Shown: positions 10,830 to 64,000 of the stretch, piece by piece
Position numbering within the stretch: position 1 is the stretch's first letter
Layout of the letters: every line of letters starts with the position of its first letter
Assembly: GCA_947650365.1 (NCBI GenBank)
Contig: OX393549.1
Span: forward strand, 82,489,819-82,553,818
Length of the DNA stretch: 64,000 bases
Direction of reading: 5' to 3'
DNA from: Chamaelirium japonicum
Taxonomy: Eukaryota > Streptophyta > Magnoliopsida > Liliales > Melanthiaceae
Notes under the pieces: generated by a model
What the model was told of the DNA's origin: nothing
Databases searched by the model: none
The model's input: only the letters and a program-made list of their open reading frames with translations
Program-made: the position numbers and the translations under genes

Positions 10830-11270
10830 ACAAATGGCACCACTAGCCCCATCCAACCCACCACCGTCGTTTCCTTCCTCCTCATCCTCATTCTCTTTTT
10901 CCCTCCCTATCGTTCACCACCTTCCTTCCTCCTACTCAAGAATGAACATGCTTGGCCATTCTAGGTATAATGTACCTTCGATATATTTGGCTATTAGAGG
11001 CCCAATGCATACCAATGGCCATATGTTCTATAGATGCATTCAGCCTCCATTGAATATATTGAAGGTGCATTAGGCATGTGTAATGACCGAGTGTGTCTAT
11101 TTTCGAGGAGCAAGAAGGAAGGAAAGAGGAGAAGGAGGAGTAAGAAGGGAAGGAAGGTGAAGGAGCAAGAAGAAGAGAAGGAAGGAGGAGGAAGAAAGAG
11201 GCGACGACAATGAGTTGGATGGAAGCAACGACGGTAGAGGACGGACGATTTGGGTCCTGCAGGGCAACAA
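10830..11270. mobile_element. Fold-back element B (pyrimidine/purine arms), interrupted on the right by a solo LTR
   Basis: A CCATCCAACCCACCACCGTCG-like start with TTCC/CTCC-rich arm (10850-10930) faces a GGAAGGA-rich arm ending in GAGTTGGATGGAAGC (about 11100-11225). The loop contains GAATGCA-type and CATTCAGCC segments. The layout is the same as element A, and the right-hand GACCGAGTGTGTCTATTTTC recurs in element C. The solo LTR begins at 11275, immediately after this right arm. Confidence 0.6.
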
Positions 11271-11274
11271 TGAG

Positions 11275-11979
11275 TGTGGGGGATATTTTTGCCATGTAAG
11301 ATACCAGCTAACAATCAATCGATTTGAACATTGTAGTGTGTATAGAGTAGATGTAGAGAATAAAGAGTACAGAGTTAACATAGTGATTTGGTATCGAAGT
11401 TTGACCAAAGCCTACGTCTCTGTACGATAAGGCGCAATCTTGAATCCACTATCTCTGCAAGAGTAAAGCTACTCCTCAATATGCTAAGTAGTGCTTGTAC
11501 AATTAGATAGAGAGAAAGGTGGGGGAGATAGAAGATTGGGACGAAGTCCCAAATCCACTATGTTCTTGGAAAGTGGATTCCAGAAACCTATAAGTTCTTG
11601 GAGAGTGGTTTCTAGAAACTTGTACGCTCTTCATCAAGCTCTGCAACTCTGGAAATGGAAGAATGATCTCTGGAAAAATAAAAATCAATATGGATTCGAT
11701 GTCAGATATGCTATTTATAGGGCTCGGGAGGGGAGGGGGGTTGTCGGGTCCCCAAGTTGTTCTTGTGGACCCCGGGCGGATCGGTGAGTCACTGGTTATC
11801 ATCGTGGACCCTAGGCGGGCTGGTGGGACCTTAAACTGCTGTCGTGGGACCAAGGCGGGCTGGTGGGTCCCTTCTCATTGGCCCCACTTGAACTATTGGA
11901 CCCCGAGCTGTCCTTGTAGGCCCCACTTGAGCTTCATGTTTTGGGCCTGTGAATGCCTTAGTCAAATTTTGCACCCACA
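11275..11979 (-). mobile_element. Solo LTR related to the left Ty3/Gypsy element, minus strand
   Basis: Read on the minus strand it begins TGTGGGTGCAAA at 11979 and ends ATCCCCCACA at 11275. Both ends match the LTR at 4011-4864. It has degenerate GC-rich tandem repeats, TATAAATAGCATA at about 11700-11715 and the GAGACGTAGGCT segment. Flanks are ATGAG (11270-11274) and GTGAG (11980-11984), a likely 5-bp TSD with one change. No internal region is present. The sequence has diverged from the left LTR, so it is an older member or a sister family. Confidence 0.75.
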
Positions 11980-12078
11980 GTGAGCAGTGGCCTGCACATG
12001 TACCGTTAATAGAGGAGTAAGAAGAAGGGAAAGAGGGTTGCCCTTTTTAAAATTGTTTGTTACCTTTAGAATATGATT

Positions 12079-12765
12079 GCCTTAAGTGCATGCTTTAATA
12101 CTAGCACTAGCTTTGTCTTTGGTAATTATTCTCACTTTTGGCTACATTTTTGAACTTGAAGTGACAATCTATTTTGGAAATGTGAGGAGGGTTGGTGGTG
12201 CTAGAGGTAGCGCCGGTGGTGGCAACAGCGACAGCAACGACAACAACAACGGTCCGAAGGAAAGTGTCTCCATTTGCACAACAAATACGTTTGGGTGTAA
12301 AAATTGGTCAAGGCCAGCCCACGGCTCATCAACAAGCGGGCCAGCAGAAGTCCACGTCTCCAAGGCCCACGAGGACAGCTCGTGGCCCACAGTAAAATGT
12401 GGGTTGTTGATAGAGTCACCCTAGAATTAGACCAGATTTCGAGTGATAGTGGTAATTTCATGCACATGACAGCCTTAAGTGCATGCTTTAATACTAGCAC
12501 TAGCTTTGTCTTTGGTAATTATTCTCACTTTTGGCTACATTTTTGAACTTGAAGTGACAATCTATTTTGGAAATGTGAGGAGGGTTGGTGGTGCTAGAGG
12601 TAGCGCCGGTGGTGGCAACAGCGACAGCAACGACAACAACAACGGTCCGAAGGAAAGTGTCTCCATTTGCACAACAAAATGAGCTGGCGCCCACGGCTCA
12701 TCAACAAGCGGGCCAGCAGAAGTCCACGTCTCCAAGGCCCACGAGGACAGCTCGTGGCCCACAGC
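12079..12765 (+). repeat. Tandem duplication of a gene-like segment, 393-bp period
   Basis: Positions 12079-12286 recur almost unchanged at 12472-12679. A second block with CACGAGGACAGCTCGTGGCC recurs at about 12317-12392 and 12690-12765. The translated segment contains FELEVTIYFGNVRRVGGARG and a Gly/Asn-rich tract. A third copy on the minus strand lies at 13790-13975. I do not recognise the peptide. It may be a captured exon inside a transposon. Confidence 0.8.
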
Positions 12766-13292
12766 AAGCAAGCAGAGGCCCACACCGTCAAAAGCCCACG
12801 AGGACAGCTCATTGCCCATTCAGAAGCCCACACATGGACCACCACAGGATGCCACATGGACCAATCGCAGCTTGCCATGTCAGCAAAGGTGGTTATGGAA
12901 GGCCAACAACTATAAATACATCTTAAGACAACAATATGACTTTTTGCCAGTTGTAGTTCCTCGAGCCTCACGTGGAGTAGCAGAGCTTTGCATCCGGGCT
13001 AACGAGTTATCTGACCATCTAGTTCTACAACCCACAACTTCTCTTCCCTCTCTCTCTCTCTCAGACTTTGTACAAGCCTCCCTCAGCCTATCGAGGGATA
13101 GCTCAAACATTTAAACGAGATAGTGGATTCAAGATTGCGACTTACAACATGAAGACGTAGGCTACGACCAAACTTCGACAACAAATCCCTGCATCTACTA
13201 TCTCCTTACTCTACTCTCTAACTCTCTAGTCTAAATCAATTGATTGTTGGTGGGGATTGAACGACGACAACCTCCCCCGCCCCCCCCCCCCC

Positions 13293-13340
<48 letters not shown>
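12690..13340 (+). mobile_element. LTR-like fragment, plus strand, with expanded C/CA end
   Basis: It contains a TATA-like CTATAAATACAT (about 12909), then GATAGTGGATTCAAGATTGC and GAAGACGTAGGCT segments (13120-13165) shared with the solo LTR at 11275-11979. At its end the expected CCCCCACA is replaced by a long C tract and (CA)n. The start is not resolved, and no partner LTR or internal region is visible. Confidence 0.5.
13273..13340. repeat. Poly-C plus (AC)n microsatellite
   Basis: About 30 C residues (interrupted once by G) are followed by about 15 AC units. The tract lies where the preceding LTR-like fragment should end in CCCCCACA. Confidence 0.95.
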
Positions 13341-13341
<1 letters not shown>

Positions 13342-13344
13342 TAG

Positions 13345-13785
13345 GTCCATCGAGTGGTAGTGACTATTGTGGTAGACTGATGCCAACAGTGACGAGAAGC
13401 CAACAATGGTGGGGACAAGGTTGCCAGACACAGATGATGTTGTTAGTGGCTTGGTGAAGCCGGAGGTTGGTTGGTGCGTGTGCCGGGATGATCTAGTAAG
13501 TATGACAATTTTCGGGTTAGCATTGTCCCTTATGTACAAAACCCCTTGCCAATTGTCCGATTTCCCATATGCCGTCCCGTAGCATATCTCGCTACGCGAC
13601 AAAAAAAAATTATTGGGGTACTATAGTTGCTATAGTACCCAAGTCAGATCATCCATGGCATACTCGCTCCAGTCAACCTCTGGCTTGACCAAGCCACCAG
13701 CAAACATCATTCGTGTTAGTTAGCCTTGGTCCGCCACTGTTGGCTTCTCACTACCGCTGATAACATATGTCTATTGCAAATAGTA
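13345..13785. other. No gene seen
   Basis: The stretch has no coding signal, TIR or repeat that I can support. A local inverted repeat (TACTATAGTTGCTATAGTA, about 13619-13637) is too short to interpret. Confidence 0.5.
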
Positions 13786-13789
13786 ACCA

Positions 13790-13975
13790 CCATTTGATGG
13801 ACATTTTGTCGTGCAATCAGACACTTCCATCGCACCATTGTTGTCACCATTGTCATCAATGGCACTGCCTCTAGCACCACCAACTCCCCTCACATTTCCA
13901 AAATAGAGTTTCTCTTCAAGTTCAGATCTGTAGCCAAAATTGAGAGTTATTACGAAAGGCAGCACTAAATATAAA
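13790..13975 (-). repeat. Inverted, diverged third copy of the 12079-12286 segment
   Basis: On the minus strand it reads SELEEKLYFGNVRGVGGARG followed by an Asp/Asn-rich tract, clearly the same peptide as the two plus-strand copies. It keeps CTCAATTTTGGCTACA near its start. It is preceded by AATAACTCTCAATTTTGGC rather than the plus copies' variant, so it is the more distant copy. Confidence 0.75.
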
Positions 13976-14209
13976 AGCCAATGGTAGTGTCAAAGCGCCT
14001 AAAGATATTTGCATCAAATTGACACTCAAACACTCAAAATCTAGTCTAATTATAAGGTAACTCTACCTATAAACCATGTTTTACGAAATGCAACCTGATT
14101 ATAAAAGAAACGAACAATTTTACCAAGGGCAACCTTTTTTCTCTAATTCCTCCTCTGCTATCGGGCCCGTGTAGGCTACTTCTAGCCGCCACCTCACAGG
14201 ACCCATGTC

Positions 14210-14610
14210 ATTCATCCTTCGCCATCATTTCTCCCATCCAACCCATCGTCAATGTCGCCTTTGTCCTCTTTATTCCTCCTCCTCCCTCCTCTTTCCCTTC
14301 TTCCTCCTCTTCCTTGTAAATAGACACACTTGGCCGCTACAAAAAGAGTGAACCTTCATTATATTTAGCCAATGGAAGCTCAATGCATCTATATAACATT
14401 TGGCTATTGTAAATGCATTTAATCTCCAATGCTCGAATGTATTGATGGTACACTCGGTCTTTAACAATCAAGTGTGCCTATTTTCAAGGATGAAGGAGGA
14501 GCGGAAGATGAGGAGCACGCAGGAGGAAGCATGGGAGGTAGAAAGGGGAGAACGAGGAGGAGGAAGGAGGCGGCGATGGTAGGTTGCAGGGGTCCAGTTG
14601 CAACAGTACG
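14210..14610. mobile_element. Fold-back element C, same family as A and B
   Basis: A CTCCTCC/CTTCCTCC-rich arm (14270-14315) faces a GAGGAGGAAGG arm (14490-14575). The loop has AATGCATTTAATCTCCAATG and a terminal segment ACTCGGTCTTTAACAATCAAG with GTGTGCCTATTTTCAAGGA that matches element B. No termini with TIR and TSD could be fixed; similar sequence may extend to 14090 and 14690. Confidence 0.55.
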
Positions 14611-14689
14611 TGGTGGGTTACAGGGCGCATCTGAAATAGTGCTGGATAATCGGGCCTTGCCATAAACTTGATTTACTGTAACAATGTCG

Positions 14690-16710
14690 AATAATCAGAC
14701 CCTACCAATTCACTCGGATCACCCACTTTCAAGAAAAGCTAGTTACATGGCATATCTATTTAGGAATCGGCTACCCTCGCATCAATATTTTTTACGAGTC
14801 TTTCAAGTCAGGTTTCAGATGAGCGACACTCGTGCTTCAGAGATACATATTAATCTTTTTCTCTTTTTTTTTTTTGAGAAAATCTCTGAAAGGGTTAGGC
14901 AGACCCCTGCATATTATTGGGATTGATGTGTCCTACATGCCAATACTAGCAAGCTTGACACTTGTTTAGCATGTATTGCTTAAACTCACAAACTCTTGCA
15001 CATGAGATGTGTAAAGTTACTAGTCCACTTTGGCATGTTTTAGGTAACTCATGTATGTGGAGGTATATCCACATGTATGAGATCTAAGGTCACCACAGGT
15101 ACCTAAGTAAGATCACATTTAATGGATGAACTGGACATCCAGTTTTATAAAGACTGTAACATCGTGACCTTCTCGATATAGAAAGGTGATCTATCTCGAC
15201 CATTGGAATATTGATCCAAGTCAAAAGTATTGGTGCACATGGTATACTCGGAACGGAATCAAGAGAGGCATCTTGATCTTAAGTATACCATATCAATGGT
15301 ACCTATGCTACTAGTTGTCTAGACCCTAAATCATAGGATCTGTTGTACACCCTAGGTTCAATGTTTATCACGTTTAACCTATCGATTAGTGAGGTTTATC
15401 ACAGGCTAATATCTGGATAGATTGCGTGGTTTGCATTAGACATTAAAGAACATATGCGGTTTGTAAGAATTCATCATTCCCCGGGGAGAAACTAGGTGTC
15501 TCATTGAGTGACTCTTATAAAGGATTGATCGATCACTAAGCCCGGAATCAAACAAAATCATTATAAGGATGGTGATCATGAAGGAATGAGAAGTCAGAAC
15601 TTAAGTGGGTAAGCTATACATATACCGGCACTAAGGGGTCATGTACAATATAGTAGGCTAAGGACACTCATAATTTTTTAGTAACCTCGGAGTGCAACTA
15701 TGACTTAGTAGTGGTTGCAGCCATAGTTAACTGGTAATGGTTTAACCGTATATCCAGTTGGTGCTGAGATTATTATGATCCCAAAGATTCAAACTCCTAG
15801 CCACTTCTAACGGTCTAGCTAAACTTGATCATATTGCAACTAGGGTTACTAGTAGTGGGTAATCCCATGGTAACTAGGACACACTGCACCAGTGGATTAG
15901 GAGTCTTTTATAACTTAGGATTCCAAATAACACCTTCTAAATGATCTCTAGTGAGGAAAACTAGTTGGACTAGGATTCACTAGGTGGGACTTAACTTTTA
16001 TGATGAGGGCGAAACTTTATATATGTGAGTGGGGCTTGATCATGAGTGAAATCTAGTTGGATTAGGATTCACTAGAACATGAACAAGTTGACTTTTCTAT
16101 TTGTTAGGAGTTAGCAGTGTTCACATAAGCGAAGGACTTTTGGTCTCTCTCGGATTCATCAATCATGTTGGACTAAGAAGATGATCCATATTCTTTAGAA
16201 AATTATCCTAGATGTCCATATTGAATACTGATTAATTAATTATTATCTATTTAATGGTTCCGTAATTGGATTAAGAGAAGTCATTCCTATAAGTTAGAAA
16301 AAGATCAATGTGTTCACACTAGTGCCCTTCTATATAGGAGATACATTCCATATGGGGTTCCTCACTTGAGTGGGACTCTCCACTTTCATTCATGTCGTTC
16401 CCCTTCAAGAGGAGTCCCTACCCTAGGGCCAACCCTCTCCCTATAGGAGAGAGTTTTCCGGTCATATAAGAGAGGGGATTTCCTTAGCAGGGAGGGTCTC
16501 TACTTATGGAAACCACTTTCCATAAGTGGTTGGCTACTCCCCTCTCTGTAGGTCTTCAAAGGGTCAACCACCACAAGGCAGTGAATTCTCCAGTTGGGGA
16601 TGTGCCTAAATCTCCAGTTGAGCGAGGGGACCAAAGTTGGAGAGGGAGCTCTGCCAAAGTGGTTTGATCAAAGTGGATAATATTTTCCGACTCATCACAA
16701 AAGGTTTACC
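14690..16710. other. No gene or named repeat seen
   Basis: About 2 kb without an ORF of interest, and without TIR, LTR or tandem structure that I could confirm. A stretch near 16370-16600 (repeated TCCCTACCCTAGGG, GGAGAG and CATAAGTGG palindromes) could be degraded LTR, but no partner is in the window. Confidence 0.5.
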
Positions 16711-17171
16711 TAGGGATGGCAATTTCGGACCCGACACGAAGTCAGCGGGTCTGGGTCAGGGCTAAATGGGTTCGGGTCGTAAATGGGTCGACACAATAGA
16801 CCTGTTTAATAAACAGGTCGGGTCCGGGTTTAGGGTCTGGACACGGTAGACCCGGGAAGATCCGTTTAAAATTCAACGGGTCGTGTCAGGTCTACCCACA
16901 ATCCGATACTGTAATATATAGTATTAGTGGGTCTATCGGATTAGGTCGGGTCGAGTCGGATTGGGTCGGATCGGGTCAACTGAATAAACCCGTGTGGTAA
17001 ACGGGTCTAACGGGTCTTATTGTGTCTATCCGTTTATAAACGGGTCGGGTACGGATTTAGGATCTAGGCACGATTAGTTAAACGGATCGGGTCTGGGTAT
17101 AGGGGTTTTGGACATGATCCGAAACTAGACACGACACGAACCCGACCCGACACGATCCATTGCCACCCCTA
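16711..17171. mobile_element. hAT-like MITE, copy 1 (TAGGGATGGCAAT ... ATTGCCACCCCTA)
   Basis: It is 461 bp with inverted ends TAGGGATGGCAAT and ATTGCCACCCCTA, and its interior is full of GGGTCGGGTC and AAACGGGTC motifs. The TAGGGRTGGCAA end is common in plant hAT MITEs. Flanks GGTTTACC and GGGGTACC could be a degraded 8-bp TSD. The same element recurs at 18557-19005. Confidence 0.7.
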
Positions 17172-17264
17172 CGGGGTACCTTTGGACCAAAGTCAATAAT
17201 TTTTACTGGTCTTTCTAGTTAGACCTCAGATGTGTGGCGCTAGCTCTTCAACGGTGCAGATCGC

Positions 17265-17552
17265 GTGGACTCGAGGGAGCCGATTCCTTGGATAGGTGGT
17301 GAAGGGTATTATTCATCTAAGGTTAAATTTTTTGGTCTACTTTACCGGGTCACGAACAAAAATACTCTCTTGCAGGAGAAAATATTTGGTGCAACCGATG
17401 TAGGGGTTGACGTGGTGGAACACATCGCACATCCATTCAATGAACTCATCATTGATGGAAAGATTGCAATTGGTCGTGGATGTTGGCGGCATGCATCCCA
17501 AAAATCAGAACTGAATATGATTCACCCATCGGGTGCCTGCATCCATGACTAG
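17265..17552 (+). CDS. Hypothetical 95-residue ORF, doubtful
   Basis: The ORF (MDSREPIPWIGGEGYY...) has no recognised domain, membrane segment or repeat. It lies between MITEs with no promoter or splice context. It could be a captured gene fragment or chance. The surrounding 17176-17920 otherwise shows nothing I can name. Confidence 0.15.
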   Translation: MDSREPIPWIGGEGYYSSKVKFFGLLYRVTNKNTLLQEKIFGATDVGVDVVEHIAHPFNELIIDGKIAIGRGCWRHASQKSELNMIHPSGACIHD

Positions 17553-17924
17553 GCACGATTCACCCTACAATGATGAGTACATCCAAAGGCTGTCAGATGT
17601 TTGTTGCACCACGTCGGCCCTTACAAGCTACAACTGTTGCACCGAAGTATTTTCTCCTCTTTTAGAATCTTGTGCGATGTAGTTGGCTTATTCTGTACCC
17701 GAAAATAAAAAGTTGGTATTTAACAAAAAAAAAAAGGGCGAAAAGCTTCACATAATCCCTTATTGAGAGATGACTTTTAGTTGTAAGACATATTAATTTC
17801 AAAATATAACTCAAATACCTCTCGACGAATATATACTTGTAGGGACCTATACCTAATTTATAGTGAAAAAAAACAAAAATGGCTTGTTATGGATAAAAAA
17901 TGGCTTCTTAATTCTTAAAATAAA

Positions 17925-18170
17925 TTACACTTTACCCCCATTAAATTTAGCTGAAAAATACTTAACCCCCCTATAATTTATTTTGTTCTAAATTGCTCCT
18001 AAAAGTTTGAAATGTTTTCACAATATCCCCTTTTGTCAACCACTTAATTTCCTCATGCGGTTATTATTATCTTATCAAAACTGAATTGAAGGGGTGCAAA
18101 AAGTAGATTTTAAACTATAAGGGGTTAAAGTGTTTTTGAGCTAAACGTCAGGGGCGAAAAGTATAATTTA
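17925..18170. mobile_element. MITE with TAAATTACACTTT / AAAAGTATAATTTA ends
   Basis: Inverted terminal segments TAAATTACACTTTACCCCC and GGGGCGAAAAGTATAATTTA bound about 245 bp of AT-rich sequence with internal inverted pieces. The ends resemble those of the MITE at 62694-62890 (TAAATTAC...GTAATTTA), indicating the same broad family. No TSD is clear. Confidence 0.6.
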
Positions 18171-18171
18171 G

Positions 18172-19276
18172 GGAAATATTATTCATACCCCATAAATCTG
18201 TAATTAGCCCCCATTTTCAAGAAACTTGAATACACCCCATTTTTTTTTTCATACCCCATTCTTATCCCAAAAATACCCTTCCCCCTTACACCCCACCTTC
18301 AATACACCCCAGTTAAATGGCCTGCCCCAACTTGATTATACCCCAATCAAACACATACCCCCTTAAATATACCCCAATTATATGCACTCTTGAATACACC
18401 CCACTCTTAAATAAACCCCATGCAGTTGGCTGATACTTGAAGGCACAAGTAGAGCTGCAACTTGGGCGGGCCAACCTGAACCCAACCCGAGTCCAACCCG
18501 AACCCAACCCGAATTTGGGCGAGCTAATCCGAGCCCAACCCGAATCATTTCTCCTCGACCCGACACGAAGTTAGCGGGTCTGGGTCAAGGCTAAACGGGT
18601 TCGGGTCGTAAACGGGTCGACACGATAGACCCGTTTATTAAACGGGTCGGGTCCGGGTTTAGAGTCTGGACACGGTAGACCCAGGAAGACCCGTTTAGTA
18701 TTCAATAGGTCATGTCGGGTCGGGTCTACCAACAATCCGATACTATAATATATAAAACCAGTGGGTCTTTCGGGTCAGGTCGGGTCAAGTCGGATTGGGT
18801 CGGATCGGGTCAACTGAATAGATCCGGGTGGTAAACGGGTCTTATCGGGTCTTATCGTGTCTACCTGTTTATTAGCGAGTTGGGTACGGGTTTAGGATCT
18901 AGACACGATTAGTTAAACGGGTCGGGTCCGGGTCTAGGGGTTTTGGACACGACACGAAACTAGACACGACACGAACCCGACACGACACGACTCATTGCCA
19001 CCCCTAGCTGCAACTTGGGCGGGCCAACCCGAACCCAACCCGACTTTGGGCGGGTTAACCCGAACCCACCCCGCACAACCCGACGGGTTGGGCGGGGCTA
19101 AGTTTAAACAAACATTGGGTTGGGTTGGGGTACAAAAGACACTGAGCAGGGGCTTTGGGGTTTGGGGTATAAAAAAAAGGGCATTGTTGGTATTAAAGTA
19201 TTGTTGAGTAAGTTATTGAGAAACGCTAGGGATACGGGGGCTAATTACAGATTTTTGGGGTATGAATAAAATTTCC
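18172..19276. mobile_element. TIR element with a second MITE nested inside
   Basis: ATTCATACCCCATAAATCTG and AATTAGCCCCC at 18180-18213 are inverted at 19222-19262, giving TIRs of about 40 bp. The interior has repeated ATACACCCC motifs, duplicated AGCTGCAACTTGGGCGGGCC segments (about 18452 and 19007) and the hAT-like MITE at 18557-19005. It has no coding capacity and lies directly upstream of the ELOA transcription unit. Confidence 0.6.
18557..19005. mobile_element. hAT-like MITE, copy 2, left end missing
   Basis: It aligns with copy 1 (16711-17171) from GACCCGACACGAAG to ATTGCCACCCCTA, with roughly nine in ten bases the same by eye. The TAGGGRTGGCAA left end is absent, so it is truncated or nested. 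It sits inside the TIR element at 18172-19276. Confidence 0.75.
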
Positions 19277-19299
19277 CATAATTTACCCTCATTATTATT

Positions 19300-19457
19300 G
19301 ATAAAGCCGCTTTGGCTCAACCAACGAGTTACCTCCCTCGTCTTCACCTTTTTTTTCGTTTCCCGGATAAAAATCCTGGTCGTTGGGTTCGCGCCAACGA
19401 ATCCCCCCGTCCCCCTCGCTTCTCCGGCGATCCACGCCTGTTGAGAAGCACAGCGCG
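19300..19457 (+). other. Probable 5' UTR exon of the Elongin-A gene
   Basis: C/T-rich, TE-free sequence ends at a donor-like GCGCG/GTAAGA (intron from 19458) that pairs with an acceptor TTTTCTAG at 19761-19768, 19 bases before the coding ATG. The intron would be 311 bp. A 5' UTR intron is common in plant housekeeping genes. Its exact start is not known, and no TATA box is obvious. Confidence 0.45.
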
Positions 19458-19787
19458 GTAAGATTCTCTCCCCCTCCTGTTTCGATCGATGTAGATTCCT
19501 TTCTTTTCACGATATTCTGTGATTTCTGCGGTTCGATCGGGAACTCCTCGATCCAGCCGGTTCTCTCTCTTGATTGCCGTTTTCTTTTTGACTAAAATTT
19601 TGTTCCCGATTGGATCGAAATCAGTTGCTAATTTTTTTTAAAAAAAGGAATTTGGAATTTTGATGCATGATTAATTCGTTGTTTATACCAATCTGGGAAG
19701 AGAAAGCAGTTCCCCTTCCTATTATTTCTTCTAATTATGGTTTGTGTGAAGAATTCTTGATTTTCTAGTAGATTGGAACAATCTCTG

Positions 19788-63058
<43,271 letters not shown>

Positions 63059-63470
63059 GGCTCAGATTTGCTCTCGAGAAACGGATTCTCAATGGGTATG
63101 TGCGCCGAACATCTCCTCATGGAATTTGCTTCTGAATATGTTGTGCATTTAGTGCATCCAATCGTTTGGCATTATATTAGTTGCGCCTATGGTTCAGGGA
63201 TCTCCTTTCCAAAAAAGGAAAATTTGGGTCGCGTTGATGTATTTGCAATATTGTTCAATATAATTTTCCTTTTGCATTTTGTCCGTCTCCATGTCATGCG
63301 GGCTTTTGGTATTGCTACTTCTGCTTGCTGATATATGTCTCACCGTGAATTAGACGTAATCCTGTTTGTCCCTATCACGATATGTTTTAAACCTCTATGC
63401 CCAAACTTCAGAATGATTAAGAATCTTCGATAAACCACAAATATTTCATTAAGTATCAGAACCTCATGCG
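63059..63470 (+). other. ELOA: ELOA 3' UTR and flank (inferred)
   Basis: It follows the stop codon and contains T-rich runs but no strong AATAAA; a variant near-upstream element (ATTAAG, about 63416-63450) is possible. The end of the transcript cannot be fixed. Confidence 0.4.
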
Positions 63471-63558
63471 ACTAACTAGTTGGGTTTTTACAAGTTAGTA
63501 TGAAGGGGAATGTAACGAGGATACACGGTTGGGCATGGCTGCTTCCTTCGTTGGTACT

Positions 63559-63561
<3 letters not shown>

Positions 63562-63614
<53 letters not shown>
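63562..63614. repeat. (GA)n microsatellite
   Basis: About 26 GA units. The apparent Arg/Glu and Leu/Ser ORFs across it are artefacts of the repeat. Confidence 0.97.
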
Positions 63615-63616
<2 letters not shown>

Positions 63617-63876
63617 GTGTATGTGCGTGTGTGTGGTGTTTCCTCCGTTCGTGGTAATCTCATTGTTTTGTTGATTGAATTCAAAAGATGCCCTCAAAAA
63701 GACTAAACAACTCTAATAGTTGGTTATTTTGTAGTGGGGGTGATGGTGGTTATTTAGTAGTGGTAAGCAATAGTTGGTTTGTTTTGCAAATTCAATCATG
63801 TGTTTGACTAAGATAAACTTCATTACATAGAAAAAACACTACAAACAATAGACCAGGTACAAAATAACCAAGTAAT

Positions 63877-64000
63877 CTACCAAAAAAAAAAATCCAAGCA
63901 AATGATTATGCGTTGGTATTGCACATATACATCAAATTTCTTTTCAAATGATTTCATCTTTTGAAGTTTAATATCCAGCTCATTAAGTTTCTTCTCTATC
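63877..64000 (-). CDS. Possible 3' end of a minus-strand gene entering from the right
   Basis: Read from the right edge, an open frame gives IEKKLNELDIKLQKMKSFEK then KFDVYVQYQR and a stop at 63879-63877. The Lys/Leu/Glu pattern suggests a coiled coil. Only about 40 codons are visible, no domain is recognised, and it could be chance. Confidence 0.2.
   Translation of the reverse strand, partial: IEKKLNELDIKLQKMKSFEKKFDVYVQYQRIIICLDFFFW

Noticed and set aside
14690-16710. Degraded LTR retrotransposon
   Set aside because: Some stretches look LTR-like, but no paired ends, PBS, PPT or coding pieces were found.
63488-63706. ORFs with Arg-Glu or Leu-Ser runs
   Set aside because: They are translations of the (GA)n tract at 63562-63614.

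Overview
The window is nuclear DNA of a flowering plant: GT-AG introns, Tat-type Ty3/Gypsy elements, a Cassandra TRIM with a 5S-like insert, PIF/Harbinger and hAT remains, and MITEs set in (TA)n tracts. I could not place it to family. The only host gene I can reconstruct is a plus-strand Elongin-A-like gene (ELOA). Its seven coding exons lie at 19788-19955, 20094-20231, 20372-20450, 62026-62097, 62285-62360, 62444-62512 and 62971-63058. They encode 229 residues, every junction has GT-AG borders, and the codon phase carries through. Intron 3 is 41,575 bp long and holds most of the window.

Left of the gene (1-19300) is transposon debris. Positions 1-4864 are the right part of a Tat-like Ty3/Gypsy element: a long antisense ORF open to the window edge, 119-bp and 159-bp tandem arrays of a WRKY-box-like palindrome, a polypurine tract, and an LTR at 4011-4864. 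It appears to have inserted into the 5S-like box of a Cassandra LTR, because the rest of that Cassandra follows at 4865-5314. Next come PIF/Harbinger transposase and Myb-like ORF remains (5315-9260) with repeat-rich spacers, three fold-back elements with pyrimidine/purine arms (9838-14690), a minus-strand solo LTR (11275-11979), a segment present three times (12079-13975), and hAT-like and other MITEs (16711-19276).

Inside ELOA intron 3 there is a hAT-like non-autonomous element (20573-21822, TSD ATCTAGAT). It is followed by a Ty3/Gypsy Tat-type element at 21894-51059 (TSD ATTAC). A second, 17.0-kb Tat-type element at 33952-50953 (TSD GTTGC) sits inside the 3' LTR of the first. The inner element's LTRs are almost identical, so it is very young. 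Both elements lie in the same orientation as ELOA. Both carry, between integrase and the 3' LTR, a long antisense gene-like block, and the partial element at the left edge carries one too. Two of these blocks share a domain resembling the 'putative gypsy type transposon' family. The third is clearly a plant mobile domain (PMD) protein. All three have basic clusters near acidic or serine-rich stretches; coiled-coil tails are visible in the two complete ones.

The rest of intron 3 (51065-62025) contains a run of hairpin MITEs separated by (TA)n, (GA)n and (CT)n microsatellites (51661-55776), an unrecognised gene fragment with a 206-226-bp tandem array (56206-57420), another hairpin MITE, a broken hAT BED-finger gene (60046-60655), and a Mutator-type MITE with a perfect 9-bp TSD close to exon 4. 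The final 0.9 kb holds the ELOA 3' UTR, a (GA)n tract and perhaps the edge of another gene on the minus strand.
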